Source: a virus. Taken from it: a DNA stretch of 32,567 nucleotides. How positions within the stretch are numbered: the first letter of the stretch is position 1; each line of letters begins with the position of its first letter. The DNA lies in IMG/VR virus record IMGVR_UViG_3300005618_000041, positions 1 through 32,567 of that record; one strand, given 5' to 3'. Below the pieces are notes generated by a model, which was given only the letters and a program-made list of their open reading frames with translations, had not been told where the DNA came from and ran no database searches. This document shows positions 16,676 through 23,480 of the stretch, in pieces. A program made the translations under genes and the position numbers.

Positions 16676-16891
16676 CTAAAATTTTATCTTTTCCCGTTTA
16701 TACTGCTTGCTAAGATTAAATTTAGGCAATCCATGGATATTGAGTCTCTTAGGGTAATAAGCAGGCTCTAAGTTACCGTAAACATAACCTAAATCACGAC
16801 CAGATGTGCATGATGAAAGTGTTAAAAAGAGCGCCCACACAAAGACGCTCCAAACCTTAACACCACTACCAAATAAACTATGAAATTTCAT
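16676..16891 (-). CDS. Small lipoprotein
   Basis: This 71-residue protein has a lipoprotein signal: a basic start, a hydrophobic core (VWSVFVWALFLTL) and a lipobox, LSSC, at about residues 26-29, cut before the cysteine. The mature part is about 43 residues and basic (YYPKRLNIHGLPKFN, then KQYKREKIKF). An exported lipoprotein next to the terminase genes could be an outer-membrane spanin partner or a superinfection-exclusion factor, but I cannot choose between them. It overlaps the zinc-finger microprotein gene by 14 bases. Confidence 0.75.
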   Translation of the reverse strand: MKFHSLFGSGVKVWSVFVWALFLTLSSCTSGRDLGYVYGNLEPAYYPKRLNIHGLPKFNLSKQYKREKIKF

Positions 16892-17024
16892 AATGCTTTT
16901 TTTCTAATTCTGATAATAATTGCCCACAATGAATGCATTTTGGATCGATTGATAATTTAACAACATCTTCCAATTTGAATCTATGTTTACACCGTAATCC
17001 TAATATTTTCCTTAACCATTTCAT
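16878..17024 (-). CDS. Zinc-finger microprotein (48 residues)
   Basis: This is a 48-residue frame, too short for most gene callers. It begins MKWLRKILGLRCKHRFKLED and carries CKH and, further on, CIHCGQLL. The three cysteines and histidine form a plausible zinc site of the type used by small phage zinc-ribbon proteins. ATG at 17024 (ATGAAATGG) is followed by a clean frame to TAG at 16878. The frame is basic at the N-terminus, so DNA or RNA binding is possible. The function is unknown. Confidence 0.7.
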   Translation of the reverse strand: MKWLRKILGLRCKHRFKLEDVVKLSIDPKCIHCGQLLSELEKKHYEIS

Positions 17025-17032
17025 TTCCTTAA

Positions 17033-17191
17033 TCAGTTACCCTTTTCTAAAGCCTTAGCCTTCTCAATCAACTTCCCATACTCCTTGAATGCTTTTGTTG
17101 CCTCTCTGAGTTGTTCCTTAGCTTCATTTATTGTTGTATTCAAAAATTGAATTTTTTTAATTAACTCATCTTGTTTCTCTTGTAATTCCAT
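17033..17191 (-). CDS. Coiled-coil microprotein (52 residues)
   Basis: This 52-residue protein begins MELQEKQDELIKKIQFLNTT and is highly charged. Heptad-like spacing over most of its length predicts one coiled-coil helix. It starts 3 bases after the RyR gene stop and ends 8 bases before the zinc-finger gene, so it fills the gap exactly as a real gene would. It may be a subunit or adaptor. No family is recognised. Confidence 0.6.
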   Translation of the reverse strand: MELQEKQDELIKKIQFLNTTINEAKEQLREATKAFKEYGKLIEKAKALEKGN

Positions 17192-17194
17192 AAA

Positions 17195-17545
17195 TTAACT
17201 TAAATAAGATTTTAGACTATGAATTGTCTGCCTAAAAATATAATCTTTAGCCTTTTGATCCGTTGGTAACTGTTCATAAGGAAGAAAGCATGGATGTTCT
17301 TTAGTTTCTGGATTCTTAACCGCGCCATATTTCCAACCTTCTTCAGTCTTTTGCTTTAACCATGATTCATGGGATGCGGATGGTAATGCATTTGGGTTTA
17401 ATAAATGAAAATTAACCCCATTGATTGCTGATGATTTTTGCCATTCTGGGGCATTATTCCAGTCTGGTTGTGAATTATCACCTATGCTCTCACAATAGGC
17501 TTTATTCAATTCATGTGCGATTTGTGCTATGTTTTCTATAGTCAT
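17195..17545 (-). CDS. RyR-domain protein
   Basis: This 116-residue protein matches the RyR domain (ryanodine-receptor-type repeat) found alone in many bacterial and phage proteins. Key stretches are IAQIAHELNKAYCESIGDNS at the start, EWQKSSAINGVNFHLLNP in the middle, and SHESWLKQKTEEGWKYG, then PYEQLPTDQKAKDYIFR near the end. The conserved HEL-AYC and W/Y aromatics are in place. RyR domains in bacteria and phages are usually taken to bind a small nucleotide-like ligand, and some associate with defence or counter-defence genes, but the ligand here is not known. It probably starts a short transcript running into the zinc-finger and lipoprotein genes. Confidence 0.85.
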   Translation of the reverse strand: MTIENIAQIAHELNKAYCESIGDNSQPDWNNAPEWQKSSAINGVNFHLLNPNALPSASHESWLKQKTEEGWKYGAVKNPETKEHPCFLPYEQLPTDQKAKDYIFRQTIHSLKSYLS

Positions 17546-17572
17546 ATTTTTTTTAAATTTTGTTGCTTTTAT

Positions 17573-17596
17573 AAAACCGCCCTACCTGATAGGCGG
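17573..17596 (-). terminator. Probable rho-independent terminator
   Basis: The stem ccgcc / ggcgg (17577-17581 with 17592-17596) has a short loop and, on the minus strand, is followed by TTTTATAAAA. The stretch 17546-17661 has no supported gene. It also holds an 18-codon minus-strand frame (17582-17638) whose stop lies within this hairpin, which I do not call a gene. The terminator would close the 17662-18879 operon and separate it from the RyR transcript. Confidence 0.6.
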
Positions 17597-17661
17597 CAGA
17601 CTCCTAAACTTTTCCATGTAAACTACTCTATGAATCATATAGATGAACGTGTTCAGATAAT

Positions 17662-17871
17662 TCAATATTTAATTTTTTGCTCCTTATTATACCAATCAAT
17701 CATCTTATTGAATGATTTTTTGGATATCGTCACCCATCCTCCCGGCATTGTTGAATCAGGCCAAATAGCAACTCTATCCTCGTGAACCAAAATGTCTGAT
17801 TCGCCAGCTTGAATATTATCGCGCAAAAGCCTACTTAATTTTTTATCGGTATTCGCTTTTCTTGGTGACAT
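17662..17871 (-). CDS. Hypothetical small protein
   Basis: This 69-residue protein (MSPRKANTDKKLSRLLRDNI) starts at ATG 17871, sharing a base with the preceding stop (TGATG). A TTG one codon earlier is open, but the ATG is preferred. The N-terminal half is basic. The C-terminal half (GWVTISKKSFNKMIDWYNKE) has amphipathic helices. No family is recognised. It is last in an accessory operon of four genes and is followed by a terminator. Confidence 0.6.
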   Translation of the reverse strand: MSPRKANTDKKLSRLLRDNIQAGESDILVHEDRVAIWPDSTMPGGWVTISKKSFNKMIDWYNKEQKIKY

Positions 17872-18056
17872 CAATTCAAACAGTTATGACCATTAATCTT
17901 CTTTCCGTTCAAAGTCCTATAAGTCCAAGAATTATAAATTAAGCATTCTGAATAATCCCATTTAGATTCTCCACCAAACCAAATATCTAAAGTAAGTATT
18001 ATTGGCGCTGGTGAATACATAACCGTCATTGGGTGTTCCACTTTATGAGAGGTCAT
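17871..18056 (-). CDS. Hypothetical small protein
   Basis: This 61-residue protein begins MTSHKVEHPMTVMYSPAPII. It is rich in Tyr and Trp (FGGESKWDYSECLIYNSWTY) and ends GHNCLN. It starts by ATGA overlap on the alanine-repeat gene. There is no signal peptide and no clear motif. A possible alternative start is the Met at residue 10. It is a phage accessory gene of unknown role. Confidence 0.55.
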   Translation of the reverse strand: MTSHKVEHPMTVMYSPAPIILTLDIWFGGESKWDYSECLIYNSWTYRTLNGKKINGHNCLN

Positions 18057-18697
18057 GCTTCATCTAGTAAATACAAATATTCACAACCAGGAGACTTCAT
18101 TTCCTTAAGAACTTCAAGACAAAGATCAGCCGCTTGAATTAGAATTGAATCATTGGCGTACTTGGCGGCGGACTCGGCGGCGGACTTGGCGGCGGACTCG
18201 GCGGCGGACTTGGCGTACTCGGCGGCGGACTCGGCGTACTCGGCGGCGAGTTGTTCACATAAAATTATCGAATCTGGAATATTATCAACTTTTGAAAGTT
18301 TTTCTTTCAGCTCTCCATTAGCTAAATTAGCAGTGATTTTATTGATTATCTTTAATGTGATCTTCGTCGAAAATTCGATTTGATCCAAAACATTTGAGTT
18401 CAATTGTGCAATACCGATTGCTCGCATCCCTTTTGCCCTAGCTTGATTGGAAGACCAATTAGCATCATTTAATCGTATTTTAAAACCTCTTACTGATGAG
18501 CCGACACAGGGAGGATTGTCAGAATGAGGAAGCCCGTAAGCGTAGCAGACAGCAGCTTCGATGCACATTTCACCCGGAACCGGATTACCCATTCCTGATG
18601 AAAGACCACAATCAATTGTCTCTTTTACTTTAGATGCTATTTCTTTAGTTAATTCCATAGGGGTAGTTTGTTTATGAGATATGAATATAGTTTCCAT
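18053..18697 (-). CDS. Alanine-repeat protein with conserved N-terminal domain
   Basis: This 214-residue protein has an N-terminal domain (about residues 15-140) with EMCIEAAVCYAYGLPHSDNP and PCVGSSVRGFKIRLNDANWS. Both are found, as I recall it, in many unrelated phage proteins that also carry alanine repeats. Residues 151-181 are a low-complexity Ala-rich repeat (AAEYAESAAEYAKSAAES and so on), coded by a 12-base unit. Ala-rich helices of this kind also occur in Imm5-like immunity proteins, so a protective or binding role is possible but unproven. It starts by TAATG coupling to the 60-residue gene. A Met at residue 14 is an alternative start. Confidence 0.7.
   Translation of the reverse strand: METIFISHKQTTPMELTKEIASKVKETIDCGLSSGMGNPVPGEMCIEAAVCYAYGLPHSDNPPCVGSSVRGFKIRLNDANWSSNQARAKGMRAIGIAQLNSNVLDQIEFSTKITLKIINKITANLANGELKEKLSKVDNIPDSIILCEQLAAEYAESAAEYAKSAAESAAKSAAESAAKYANDSILIQAADLCLEVLKEMKSPGCEYLYLLDEA
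18153..18250 (-). repeat. Tandem 12-base repeat encoding the Ala-rich segment
   Basis: On the plus strand the unit is gacNcggcggcg-like (gactcggcggcg / gacttggcggcg alternating, with tac replacing gac at some ends). About eight copies or part copies are seen. Because the unit is a multiple of three, frames stay open on both strands, so an overlapping plus-strand frame (18153-18383) looks open but is a shadow. Confidence 0.8.
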
Positions 18698-18879
18698 TAA
18701 GCCACTCGTTCGATAAAAATTTTTTTATTTTCTTCTACTATTGAGAAAGTTTTTTCAGGTTCGCGGTTCCTGATCGCATATAAATACTGATCGCTGTATT
18801 TCGCGGCTTTACCTAAAAGCTGTATTTTCTGGCCTATTTTAAGGCTTTTTGAATCATATATTGGTTTCCGTCCTGCCAT
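18697..18879 (-). CDS. Small basic phage protein
   Basis: This 60-residue protein begins MAGRKPIYDSKSLKIGQKIQ and ends KKIFIERVA. Its plan is a start of small basic residues, GQKIQLLGKAAKYSDQYLYA, then a strand FSIVEENKK and FIERVA. It looks like the compact nucleic-acid-binding proteins common in flavobacterial phages. It is the first gene of the leftward accessory operon, and its start is close to a promoter-like TATGTTTG on the minus strand. Confidence 0.65.
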   Translation of the reverse strand: MAGRKPIYDSKSLKIGQKIQLLGKAAKYSDQYLYAIRNREPEKTFSIVEENKKIFIERVA

Positions 18880-18883
18880 GTGG

Positions 18884-18891
18884 CAAACATA
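18884..18891 (-). promoter_or_regulatory. Bacteroidota-type -7 promoter box (candidate)
   Basis: The minus strand reads TATGTTTG, matching the TAnnTTTG consensus of Bacteroidota -7 elements. It ends 4 bases before the start codon of the 60-residue gene, so the transcript would be leaderless or nearly so. I do not see a clear TTTG -33 partner, so this is a weak call. Confidence 0.35.
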
Positions 18892-18976
18892 CGTATAAAA
18901 TAATTATAAAAAAAATAGGTGACTGATTAGGAAACTAAAAAAATTAGGTGTTACTTTCGGAATAATTAATCAAAAC

Positions 18977-18996
18977 AACGAAACGCCATGAAAACT
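18977..18996 (+). promoter_or_regulatory. Shared leader motif, copy 1 (translation start region)
   Basis: The 20 bases from 18977 (aacgaaacgccatgaaaact) match 24882-24901 at 19 of 20 positions. Both run into ATG AAA AC. Both lie at the start of a rightward transcript with no gene just upstream. This suggests a shared 5' untranslated region, such as a ribosome-binding or translational-control site. Confidence 0.5.
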
Positions 18997-19260
18997 ATAT
19001 GGAAATTTCAATTAGGCATGACTGACAATCAAATTGTTAAAATGCCAAAAGATGCGGAAATACTTTGCGCTCAAGTTCAAAACGGTAACCCACACTTATG
19101 GGCTTTAGTTGAATCTGAAAATCAAGAAGAAGAAAGGTTCATCGAGATATATGGAACTGGCCATAAAGTTAATGGCTTAGGTGAAAGGAAATATATATCT
19201 ACCTTCCAATTAGAAGGCGGTTCACTTATTTTTCATGTTTTTGAATACTTAGGCATTTAA
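18988..19260 (+). CDS. DUF7352-like phage protein
   Basis: This 90-residue protein begins MKTIWKFQLGMTDNQIVKMP, continues AEILCAQVQNGNPHLWALVE, and includes a later IYGTGHKVN. The order W-K-F, then MPKDAEIL, then PHLWAL, then GTGHK is a common small phage protein pattern, filed as DUF7352 as far as I recall. Such genes usually open early phage operons, and this one is the first gene after the divergent promoter region. The function is not known. Confidence 0.7.
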   Translation: MKTIWKFQLGMTDNQIVKMPKDAEILCAQVQNGNPHLWALVESENQEEERFIEIYGTGHKVNGLGERKYISTFQLEGGSLIFHVFEYLGI

Positions 19261-19305
19261 TCCCCTCATTAATCCCCTCCACCCAAATAATAAACACCCA
19301 ACAAA

Positions 19306-19530
19306 ATGATCGCAAGAAAATCAACAACTAAACCAAGAAAATCAAAGGACAAAGGAAAAAACTGGTCTATACTAGTGCTCATTGATATTGATGGATGGCG
19401 TAAAAATTTCCGTACTGGATTCTATAGTTTTTGTGCAAAGAGATGGTTTTTATTGCCACTAGGAACAGGAGAAAAGGTTAACATTCGCGAAATGCGGTGG
19501 TTTTATATTGAACAATTAGACGAAGATTAA
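19306..19530 (+). CDS. Hypothetical small basic protein
   Basis: This 74-residue protein begins MIARKSTTKPRKSKDKGKNW. The first 20 residues are strongly basic, as in nucleic-acid-binding tails. The rest contains a hydrophobic strand (WSILVLIDIDGW) and a Trp/Phe-rich end. There is no recognised family. It is separated from the first early gene by about 45 bases with a Ctaatcccctc-type direct repeat and no clear promoter. Confidence 0.5.
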   Translation: MIARKSTTKPRKSKDKGKNWSILVLIDIDGWRKNFRTGFYSFCAKRWFLLPLGTGEKVNIREMRWFYIEQLDED

Positions 19531-19564
19531 ACCGGGGACAGGGTTAGCTGAACAGATAATGTTT

Positions 19565-19990
19565 ATGGAAAAATCAATTTTAACAACACCATCGAAACTC
19601 CAAGTAGGAGAAGATGCGTATCTCTATGTTGCCTTTGATAAGGATGTGGAGTTACGAATTATGCCGCTATCTGTTAATTGGCTCTTTTTGCCATGCAAGA
19701 TAACGGCAGTGAAATTTACACCAAGCAAGGTGTATTACGATCTGGCTCTCAGTGTAGAATTACCAGACGAAGAAAGCAGGAACATAAGACTACACAGCGT
19801 AGATTCTGCTTTATTATTCACAATTGATGAATATGTTAAACGAACAAAAGAGGACTTCAATCAAGTGGGATTACTTGTAAATCTACTGCATGAGTTCTGG
19901 AATCAATCATCTGATTCATGTCCATTGGAGGCTCATGAACAAGAGGAGCAAGAGAAGAAGTGGAAAGTTTTTATCGAATCTAAATTTTAA
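19565..19990 (+). CDS. Hypothetical protein
   Basis: This protein has 141 residues from ATG 19565 (MEKSILTTPSKLQVG). An earlier in-frame ATG at 19559 is also possible. The N-terminal two-thirds are beta-rich (DAYLYVAFDKDVELRIMPLS). The C-terminus is acidic and helical (EAHEQEEQEKKWKVF). There is no recognised domain. It lies between small early genes, and a hairpin follows it. Confidence 0.55.
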   Translation: MEKSILTTPSKLQVGEDAYLYVAFDKDVELRIMPLSVNWLFLPCKITAVKFTPSKVYYDLALSVELPDEESRNIRLHSVDSALLFTIDEYVKRTKEDFNQVGLLVNLLHEFWNQSSDSCPLEAHEQEEQEKKWKVFIESKF

Positions 19991-20010
19991 AACGGTTTAA
20001 ATTTTTAATT

Positions 20011-20029
20011 GGGGGACTAATAATCCCCC
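20011..20029 (+). terminator. Possible terminator or hairpin
   Basis: The stem ggggga (20011-20016) / tccccc (20024-20029) has a 7-base loop (ctaataa) and is followed by tcttaa, which is a weak T run. It lies in a 66-base gap between two early genes. It may end transcription partially or mark a processing site. Confidence 0.35.
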
Positions 20030-20056
20030 TCTTAACACACCTTAAAAAATAAAGAT

Positions 20057-20536
20057 ATGAAATTAGCAGAACACGTTGAACAAGAATACAAAAGACTTCT
20101 CGAAGAAAACGAAAGCCTTAAAGCAAAGAATAAATATTTACAAAACGCTCTTGACCTTAAAAATGGTGGAGAAAGTAGGCAAATATTAATGATTGATTCA
20201 CTGAAGCGCATTATTGATTTACAGAATGCAATCAGAAAAATTATTTCCTCTTGGTATGATTATTCGGAAAGCAATGATGAAATACCAAATCAATGGTTAG
20301 TCGATATTGCTAACATCGCAGAACAGGCATTAGAAAAAAGTACTGAGGTTGATTATGAATTTGAGATCCGAAAAGAGGTTAAGGAGTTGGAAGCAATTAA
20401 TAAACAACTTCTGGAAGCCCTCGGAGAATCAGCCGAAATAATTAAACATGATTTGAATGATTGGATAATGCCCACAGACAGAAAAGAACGATGTTTAAAT
20501 TACCTGTCTCTACTTATTAACAATACCAAGTTATGA
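20057..20536 (+). CDS. Coiled-coil hypothetical protein
   Basis: This 159-residue protein has two helical, coiled-coil-prone regions: residues about 5-50 (EHVEQEYKRLLEENESLKAK) and about 112-140 (VKELEAINKQLLEALGESAE). Its charged, Leu-spaced sequence suggests a structural or adaptor role. No domain is recognised. It overlaps the next gene by 4 bases (ATGA). Confidence 0.6.
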   Translation: MKLAEHVEQEYKRLLEENESLKAKNKYLQNALDLKNGGESRQILMIDSLKRIIDLQNAIRKIISSWYDYSESNDEIPNQWLVDIANIAEQALEKSTEVDYEFEIRKEVKELEAINKQLLEALGESAEIIKHDLNDWIMPTDRKERCLNYLSLLINNTKL

Positions 20537-20832
20537 AAACAAACGACTCATCACACTACAGCCCGATAAATCCTACACTTGGTAATCCCTACCACAATAC
20601 CAAAGGGGGCTCTGATATCCTTGAAGTAGTTTTCTTTTGCGAGGGTGAGATTGTTTCGGAGTACGAAGATAAGAAATATTTACCTTATTCATTCTTGGAA
20701 GTCGGGCCTTCAAGTGTTGAAATAACAATGGTTAAACCAGAAGTTACAAACTGTTTCGCGATCGAGGAAGACATACATACGGCACTTAGAAAACAATTCG
20801 GAAGAGACTACACACTAAATTTTACAAAATGA
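20533..20832 (+). CDS. Hypothetical protein
   Basis: This 99-residue protein begins MKTNDSSHYSPINPTLGNPY and is acidic in the middle (VVFFCEGEIVSEYEDKKYLP). The end is a mixed strand-helix (HTALRKQFGRDYTLNF). It overlaps both neighbours by ATGA. I do not recognise a family. Confidence 0.55.
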   Translation: MKTNDSSHYSPINPTLGNPYHNTKGGSDILEVVFFCEGEIVSEYEDKKYLPYSFLEVGPSSVEITMVKPEVTNCFAIEEDIHTALRKQFGRDYTLNFTK

Positions 20833-21014
20833 TACACTTAAAAATAAGAATAACAAATTCAATTCTAGGAACATGGGCTTGCGAAGAATTAAAAGAAGAG
20901 CATGATATGAACGACCCATTGGCAATTAATAAATCTATCCCAGAAGCTATAGAGGACTTTCTTTATGCCTATAAAGTTTTCAATGGCTTCACTCCTAATT
21001 ACAAATGGTCTTAA
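20829..21014 (+). CDS. Hypothetical small protein
   Basis: This 61-residue protein starts MIHLKIRITNSILGTWACEE and has a mixed strand and helix pattern (KSIPEAIEDFLYAYKVF). It is coupled to the previous gene by ATGA and ends 13 bases before the alanine-repeat gene. No function can be assigned. Confidence 0.5.
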   Translation: MIHLKIRITNSILGTWACEELKEEHDMNDPLAINKSIPEAIEDFLYAYKVFNGFTPNYKWS

Positions 21015-21027
21015 ACTAAAATAAACT

Positions 21028-21735
21028 ATGAAAGGAAAATTAATTGCATTCCACGGAAAGCCAGAAATCAAAGAAGAATATTTGAATCGAATTCGAATGC
21101 ACAAAGCTGCCGATCAAATTGTTCACGGACAATATTGGGAAGATGGTAAAGGTTGCGCAGTCGGATGCACTATTCACGGCAATCAACACTATCGATATGA
21201 AACAGAATTAGGCATCCCAAGACATTTAGCTTATCTAGAAGATTCAATTTTTGAAGGACTTTCAAATGGTAATTCGTTAAATTTTCCAGAACAATTTTTA
21301 TCGGCCATTAAAGTTGGTGCTGACCTTTCTTTAGTTTACCATAAATTCATGGTGTGGATGCTTATTCATCCATCGCAGGGGGTTTTAAGATTCGCTGATG
21401 AGTGTGGATCGATAGCAATTAAACGAGTAGCCGAACTTCATCAATTGGAAATTAATGGGGCTGCCGCTGGGGCTGCCGCTTGGGCTGCCGCTAGGGCTGC
21501 CGCTGGGGCTGCCGCTGGGGCTGCCGCTTGGGCTGCCGCTAGGGCTGCCGCTTGGGCTGCCGCTAGGGATGCCGCTTGGGATGCCGCTGGGGCTGCCGCT
21601 TGGGCTGCCGCTAGGGCTGCCGCTTGGGCTGCCGCTTGGGATGCCGCTAGGGATGCCGCTTGGGATGCCGCTGGGGCTGCCGCGCGAATTCAACAACGCG
21701 ATCAATTACTTAAACTTTTATCGGAGGCTATCTAA
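21028..21735 (+). CDS. Alanine-repeat protein with an N-terminal domain
   Basis: This 235-residue protein has an N-terminal domain of about 140 residues. It contains FHGKPEIKEEYLNRIRMHKA, then QIVHGQYWEDGKGCAVGCTI and HYRYETELGIPRHLAYLEDS. Residues 144-219 are 19 tandem four-residue units of the form G/W/R-A/D-A-A, which would make an extended helix. The plan (small conserved domain plus Ala-rich helix) recurs in phage proteins and in Imm5-type immunity proteins, but the role is not known. The C-terminus after the repeat (RIQQRDQLLKLLSEAI) is basic then amphipathic. It is a different domain from the leftward alanine-repeat gene. Confidence 0.7.
   Translation: MKGKLIAFHGKPEIKEEYLNRIRMHKAADQIVHGQYWEDGKGCAVGCTIHGNQHYRYETELGIPRHLAYLEDSIFEGLSNGNSLNFPEQFLSAIKVGADLSLVYHKFMVWMLIHPSQGVLRFADECGSIAIKRVAELHQLEINGAAAGAAAWAAARAAAGAAAGAAAWAAARAAAWAAARDAAWDAAGAAAWAAARAAAWAAAWDAARDAAWDAAGAAARIQQRDQLLKLLSEAI
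21457..21684 (+). repeat. 19 tandem 12-base units (NGG-GMT-GCC-GCT)
   Basis: There are nineteen units of twelve bases. The first base of the NGG codon varies as g, t or a (Gly, Trp or Arg). The second codon is gct or gat (Ala or Asp). The other bases are nearly fixed; the last unit ends gcg. With no stop in any frame, two shadow frames (GLPLGLPL on plus, SGSPSG on minus) look open. Confidence 0.92.
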
Positions 21736-21748
21736 TGCTTAATACCCT

Positions 21749-22735
21749 ATGGAAACACAACTCCAAATAACACAAAAAGAATTTTACAACAATATCCGCC
21801 CGATGTGGATAGAACAATCTGGCTTAGATGATTCAGCATTCGCCAGGGAAATTTCTTTTGCAATTCAACACGCGACCAAAAATCCTTATCTGAAACAATG
21901 CACACAAAATTCAGTTCTTAGGGCTGTCATGAATGTGGCTCAAGTAGGGTTAACGCTCAATCCAGTTTCAAAATACGCTTATCTTATCCCGCGCTACAAC
22001 GGACAAAGTAAAGAGCTTGAATGCGTTTTAGATCCGTCATATATCGGACTTGCAAAGCTACTTACTGATTCAGGTTCCGTTACTTCGATTGAATGTCATA
22101 TTATCCATGAAGGTGACGATTGTTTAGTTGATTTAGCTTGCGAGCAAAAGATACTTAAACATACTCCATACTTTTTAAACAAGAAAGTTAAGGGTGGAAT
22201 ACTTGGAGTCTATTCGGTTGCCATTCTTCCCGATAAATCGAAGCACGTTGAGGTTATGTCCTTTGTCGAGCTAAATGAAATACGCGACCGTAGCGAGTCT
22301 TACAAGGCATTCAAGGATAATAAAATAAAGGCTTGCACATGGGTAACCGATGAGGGTGAAATGTGCCGAAAGACTGTTATCAAAAGACATTCAAAATACT
22401 TGCCTAAATCTGAACGAACGGCTAAATTAGAAAGGGCAATTGAACTCGATAACGAAACAAACGGATTCAGAGAACCTATGGATTTCGGAATGTTACAGTT
22501 CCTTGAAACTTCGATCGATAGATCGACAATTGATCCCGACCGTAAAGCAAAGCTAAAGGTTCAAATGAGTAAATGGGAATACAAATCTGATGCCTATGAA
22601 CTCATGAAAGAACTTGGCGAATCAATGCCTATCATCGGAGTTCATACTACACCGCATACAGTTTCAGAAATAGGTGAGGCCGCAAGGAACGCTGCCGACC
22701 GTGATGATTATTATGTAGACCAAAGAAAGAAATGA
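21749..22735 (+). CDS. recT: RecT-family single-strand annealing protein
   Basis: This 328-residue protein begins METQLQITQKEFYNNIRPMW. It matches the RecT/Redβ-type recombinase family by IQHATKNPYLKQCTQNSVLR, VAQVGLTLNPVSKYAYLIPR, VLDPSYIGLAKLLTDSGSV and GGILGVYSVAILPD. It pairs complementary single strands and supports recombination and replication restart in the phage. No exonuclease partner (RecE or Cas4-like) is recognised in the neighbouring genes. It overlaps the next small gene by ATGA and opens a run of tightly packed genes up to 24792. Confidence 0.92.
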   Translation: METQLQITQKEFYNNIRPMWIEQSGLDDSAFAREISFAIQHATKNPYLKQCTQNSVLRAVMNVAQVGLTLNPVSKYAYLIPRYNGQSKELECVLDPSYIGLAKLLTDSGSVTSIECHIIHEGDDCLVDLACEQKILKHTPYFLNKKVKGGILGVYSVAILPDKSKHVEVMSFVELNEIRDRSESYKAFKDNKIKACTWVTDEGEMCRKTVIKRHSKYLPKSERTAKLERAIELDNETNGFREPMDFGMLQFLETSIDRSTIDPDRKAKLKVQMSKWEYKSDAYELMKELGESMPIIGVHTTPHTVSEIGEAARNAADRDDYYVDQRKK

Positions 22736-23088
22736 ACGGGTTAACCTTAGCTTGCGAAATTAAGAATATTTACACTCTAGTCGATGGCGGTGTAACTGTT
22801 AAACTTGAATTGCCTGAACTTTCAGCCGAACAGATAGGCGCTTTATACGGATTCAGGAAACAAGCTATCGCAGTTTATTTCTCCCCTAAAGGGATAACAA
22901 AAGGAGAGATTGACAAAGTTGACACAATCAGCCCAGATTTAGGCGGCAAAAGTCAATCGCAAAGAATCAGGAATACGCTTTATAAATTGTTTGATTCTAG
23001 CGATCATGGATTAAAAACGTTCGATGAGTTCTACAAAGAGAAAACAGAAAAGTATATTGAATTTCTTAAATCAAAAATTGAATCATGA
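22732..23088 (+). CDS. Hypothetical protein coupled to RecT
   Basis: This 118-residue protein begins MNGLTLACEIKNIYTLVDGG. The N-terminal half is strand-rich (VTVKLELPELSAEQIGALYG); the C-terminal half is basic and helical. It often sits just after RecT in Bacteroidota phages, as far as I recall, so it may help recombination or annealing. ATGA overlaps couple it to RecT and to the zinc-finger gene. Confidence 0.55.
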   Translation: MNGLTLACEIKNIYTLVDGGVTVKLELPELSAEQIGALYGFRKQAIAVYFSPKGITKGEIDKVDTISPDLGGKSQSQRIRNTLYKLFDSSDHGLKTFDEFYKEKTEKYIEFLKSKIES

Positions 23089-23468
23089 ACTGTTCAATAG
23101 AGGATTGCGATAATCCACAAGAAGGAACCACTGGCTTTTGTGCGAGTCACAACCATCAAATGCGAAAGGCAGAACGTGACGCTAAGAAGATTAAAATTGC
23201 AAAGCCAGTTAATAAAGTTTCAGAGAAAAGAGCCGATGAACTTTTACAATATCCAAAGCTTAAGAAACAATATTTAGAGTTTAAAATGGCATGTGAAATG
23301 AAATTTCAAGGATGCTCGATTACAGCAACGGATATCCATCATATAAGTTTATCAGCTACAAACTTTTTGAATACTGATACGTGGGTTAGTTGCTGTCGAT
23401 TTTGCCACTCGGTTTGTGAAAATATGCCAGCAGAAGAAAGACGAAGATTAGGACTATTAACAGACTAA
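23085..23468 (+). CDS. Zinc-binding HNH-like protein (NinG-like)
   Basis: This 127-residue protein has N-terminal cysteines in MNCSIEDCDN and TTGFCASHNH (a likely zinc site). A C-terminal core includes ITATDIHHISLSATNFLNTD (two adjacent histidines) and WVSCCRFCHSVCENMP. This His/Cys arrangement is close to that of NinG-like recombination endonucleases, which act on branched DNA. The N-terminal zinc finger and a basic middle (RKAERDAKKIKIAKP) fit DNA binding. It is placed next to RecT, which suits recombination. Confidence 0.7.
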   Translation: MNCSIEDCDNPQEGTTGFCASHNHQMRKAERDAKKIKIAKPVNKVSEKRADELLQYPKLKKQYLEFKMACEMKFQGCSITATDIHHISLSATNFLNTDTWVSCCRFCHSVCENMPAEERRRLGLLTD

Positions 23469-23480
23469 AATAAAATACCT

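Noticed and set aside
17582-17638. 18-codon minus-strand frame ending in the terminator hairpin
   Set aside because: It is too short and has no relation to known proteins. The hairpin explains the conservation-like appearance.
18153-18383. Plus-strand frame over the minus-strand alanine repeat
   Set aside because: It is open only because of the tandem repeat and lies fully inside a better-supported gene.
21457-21684. Possible CRISPR-like array because of regular repeats
   Set aside because: The units are 12 bases, contiguous and coding, with no spacers, so this is a coding tandem repeat.
21385-21705. Open minus-strand frame of Ser-Gly-Ser-Pro repeats
   Set aside because: The same repeat read on the other strand; there is no independent support.
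21455-21742. Open plus-strand frame of Gly-Leu-Pro-Leu repeats
   Set aside because: It is a shadow of the 12-base repeat, which has no stop in any frame. The alanine frame has a real N-terminal domain and start; this one does not.
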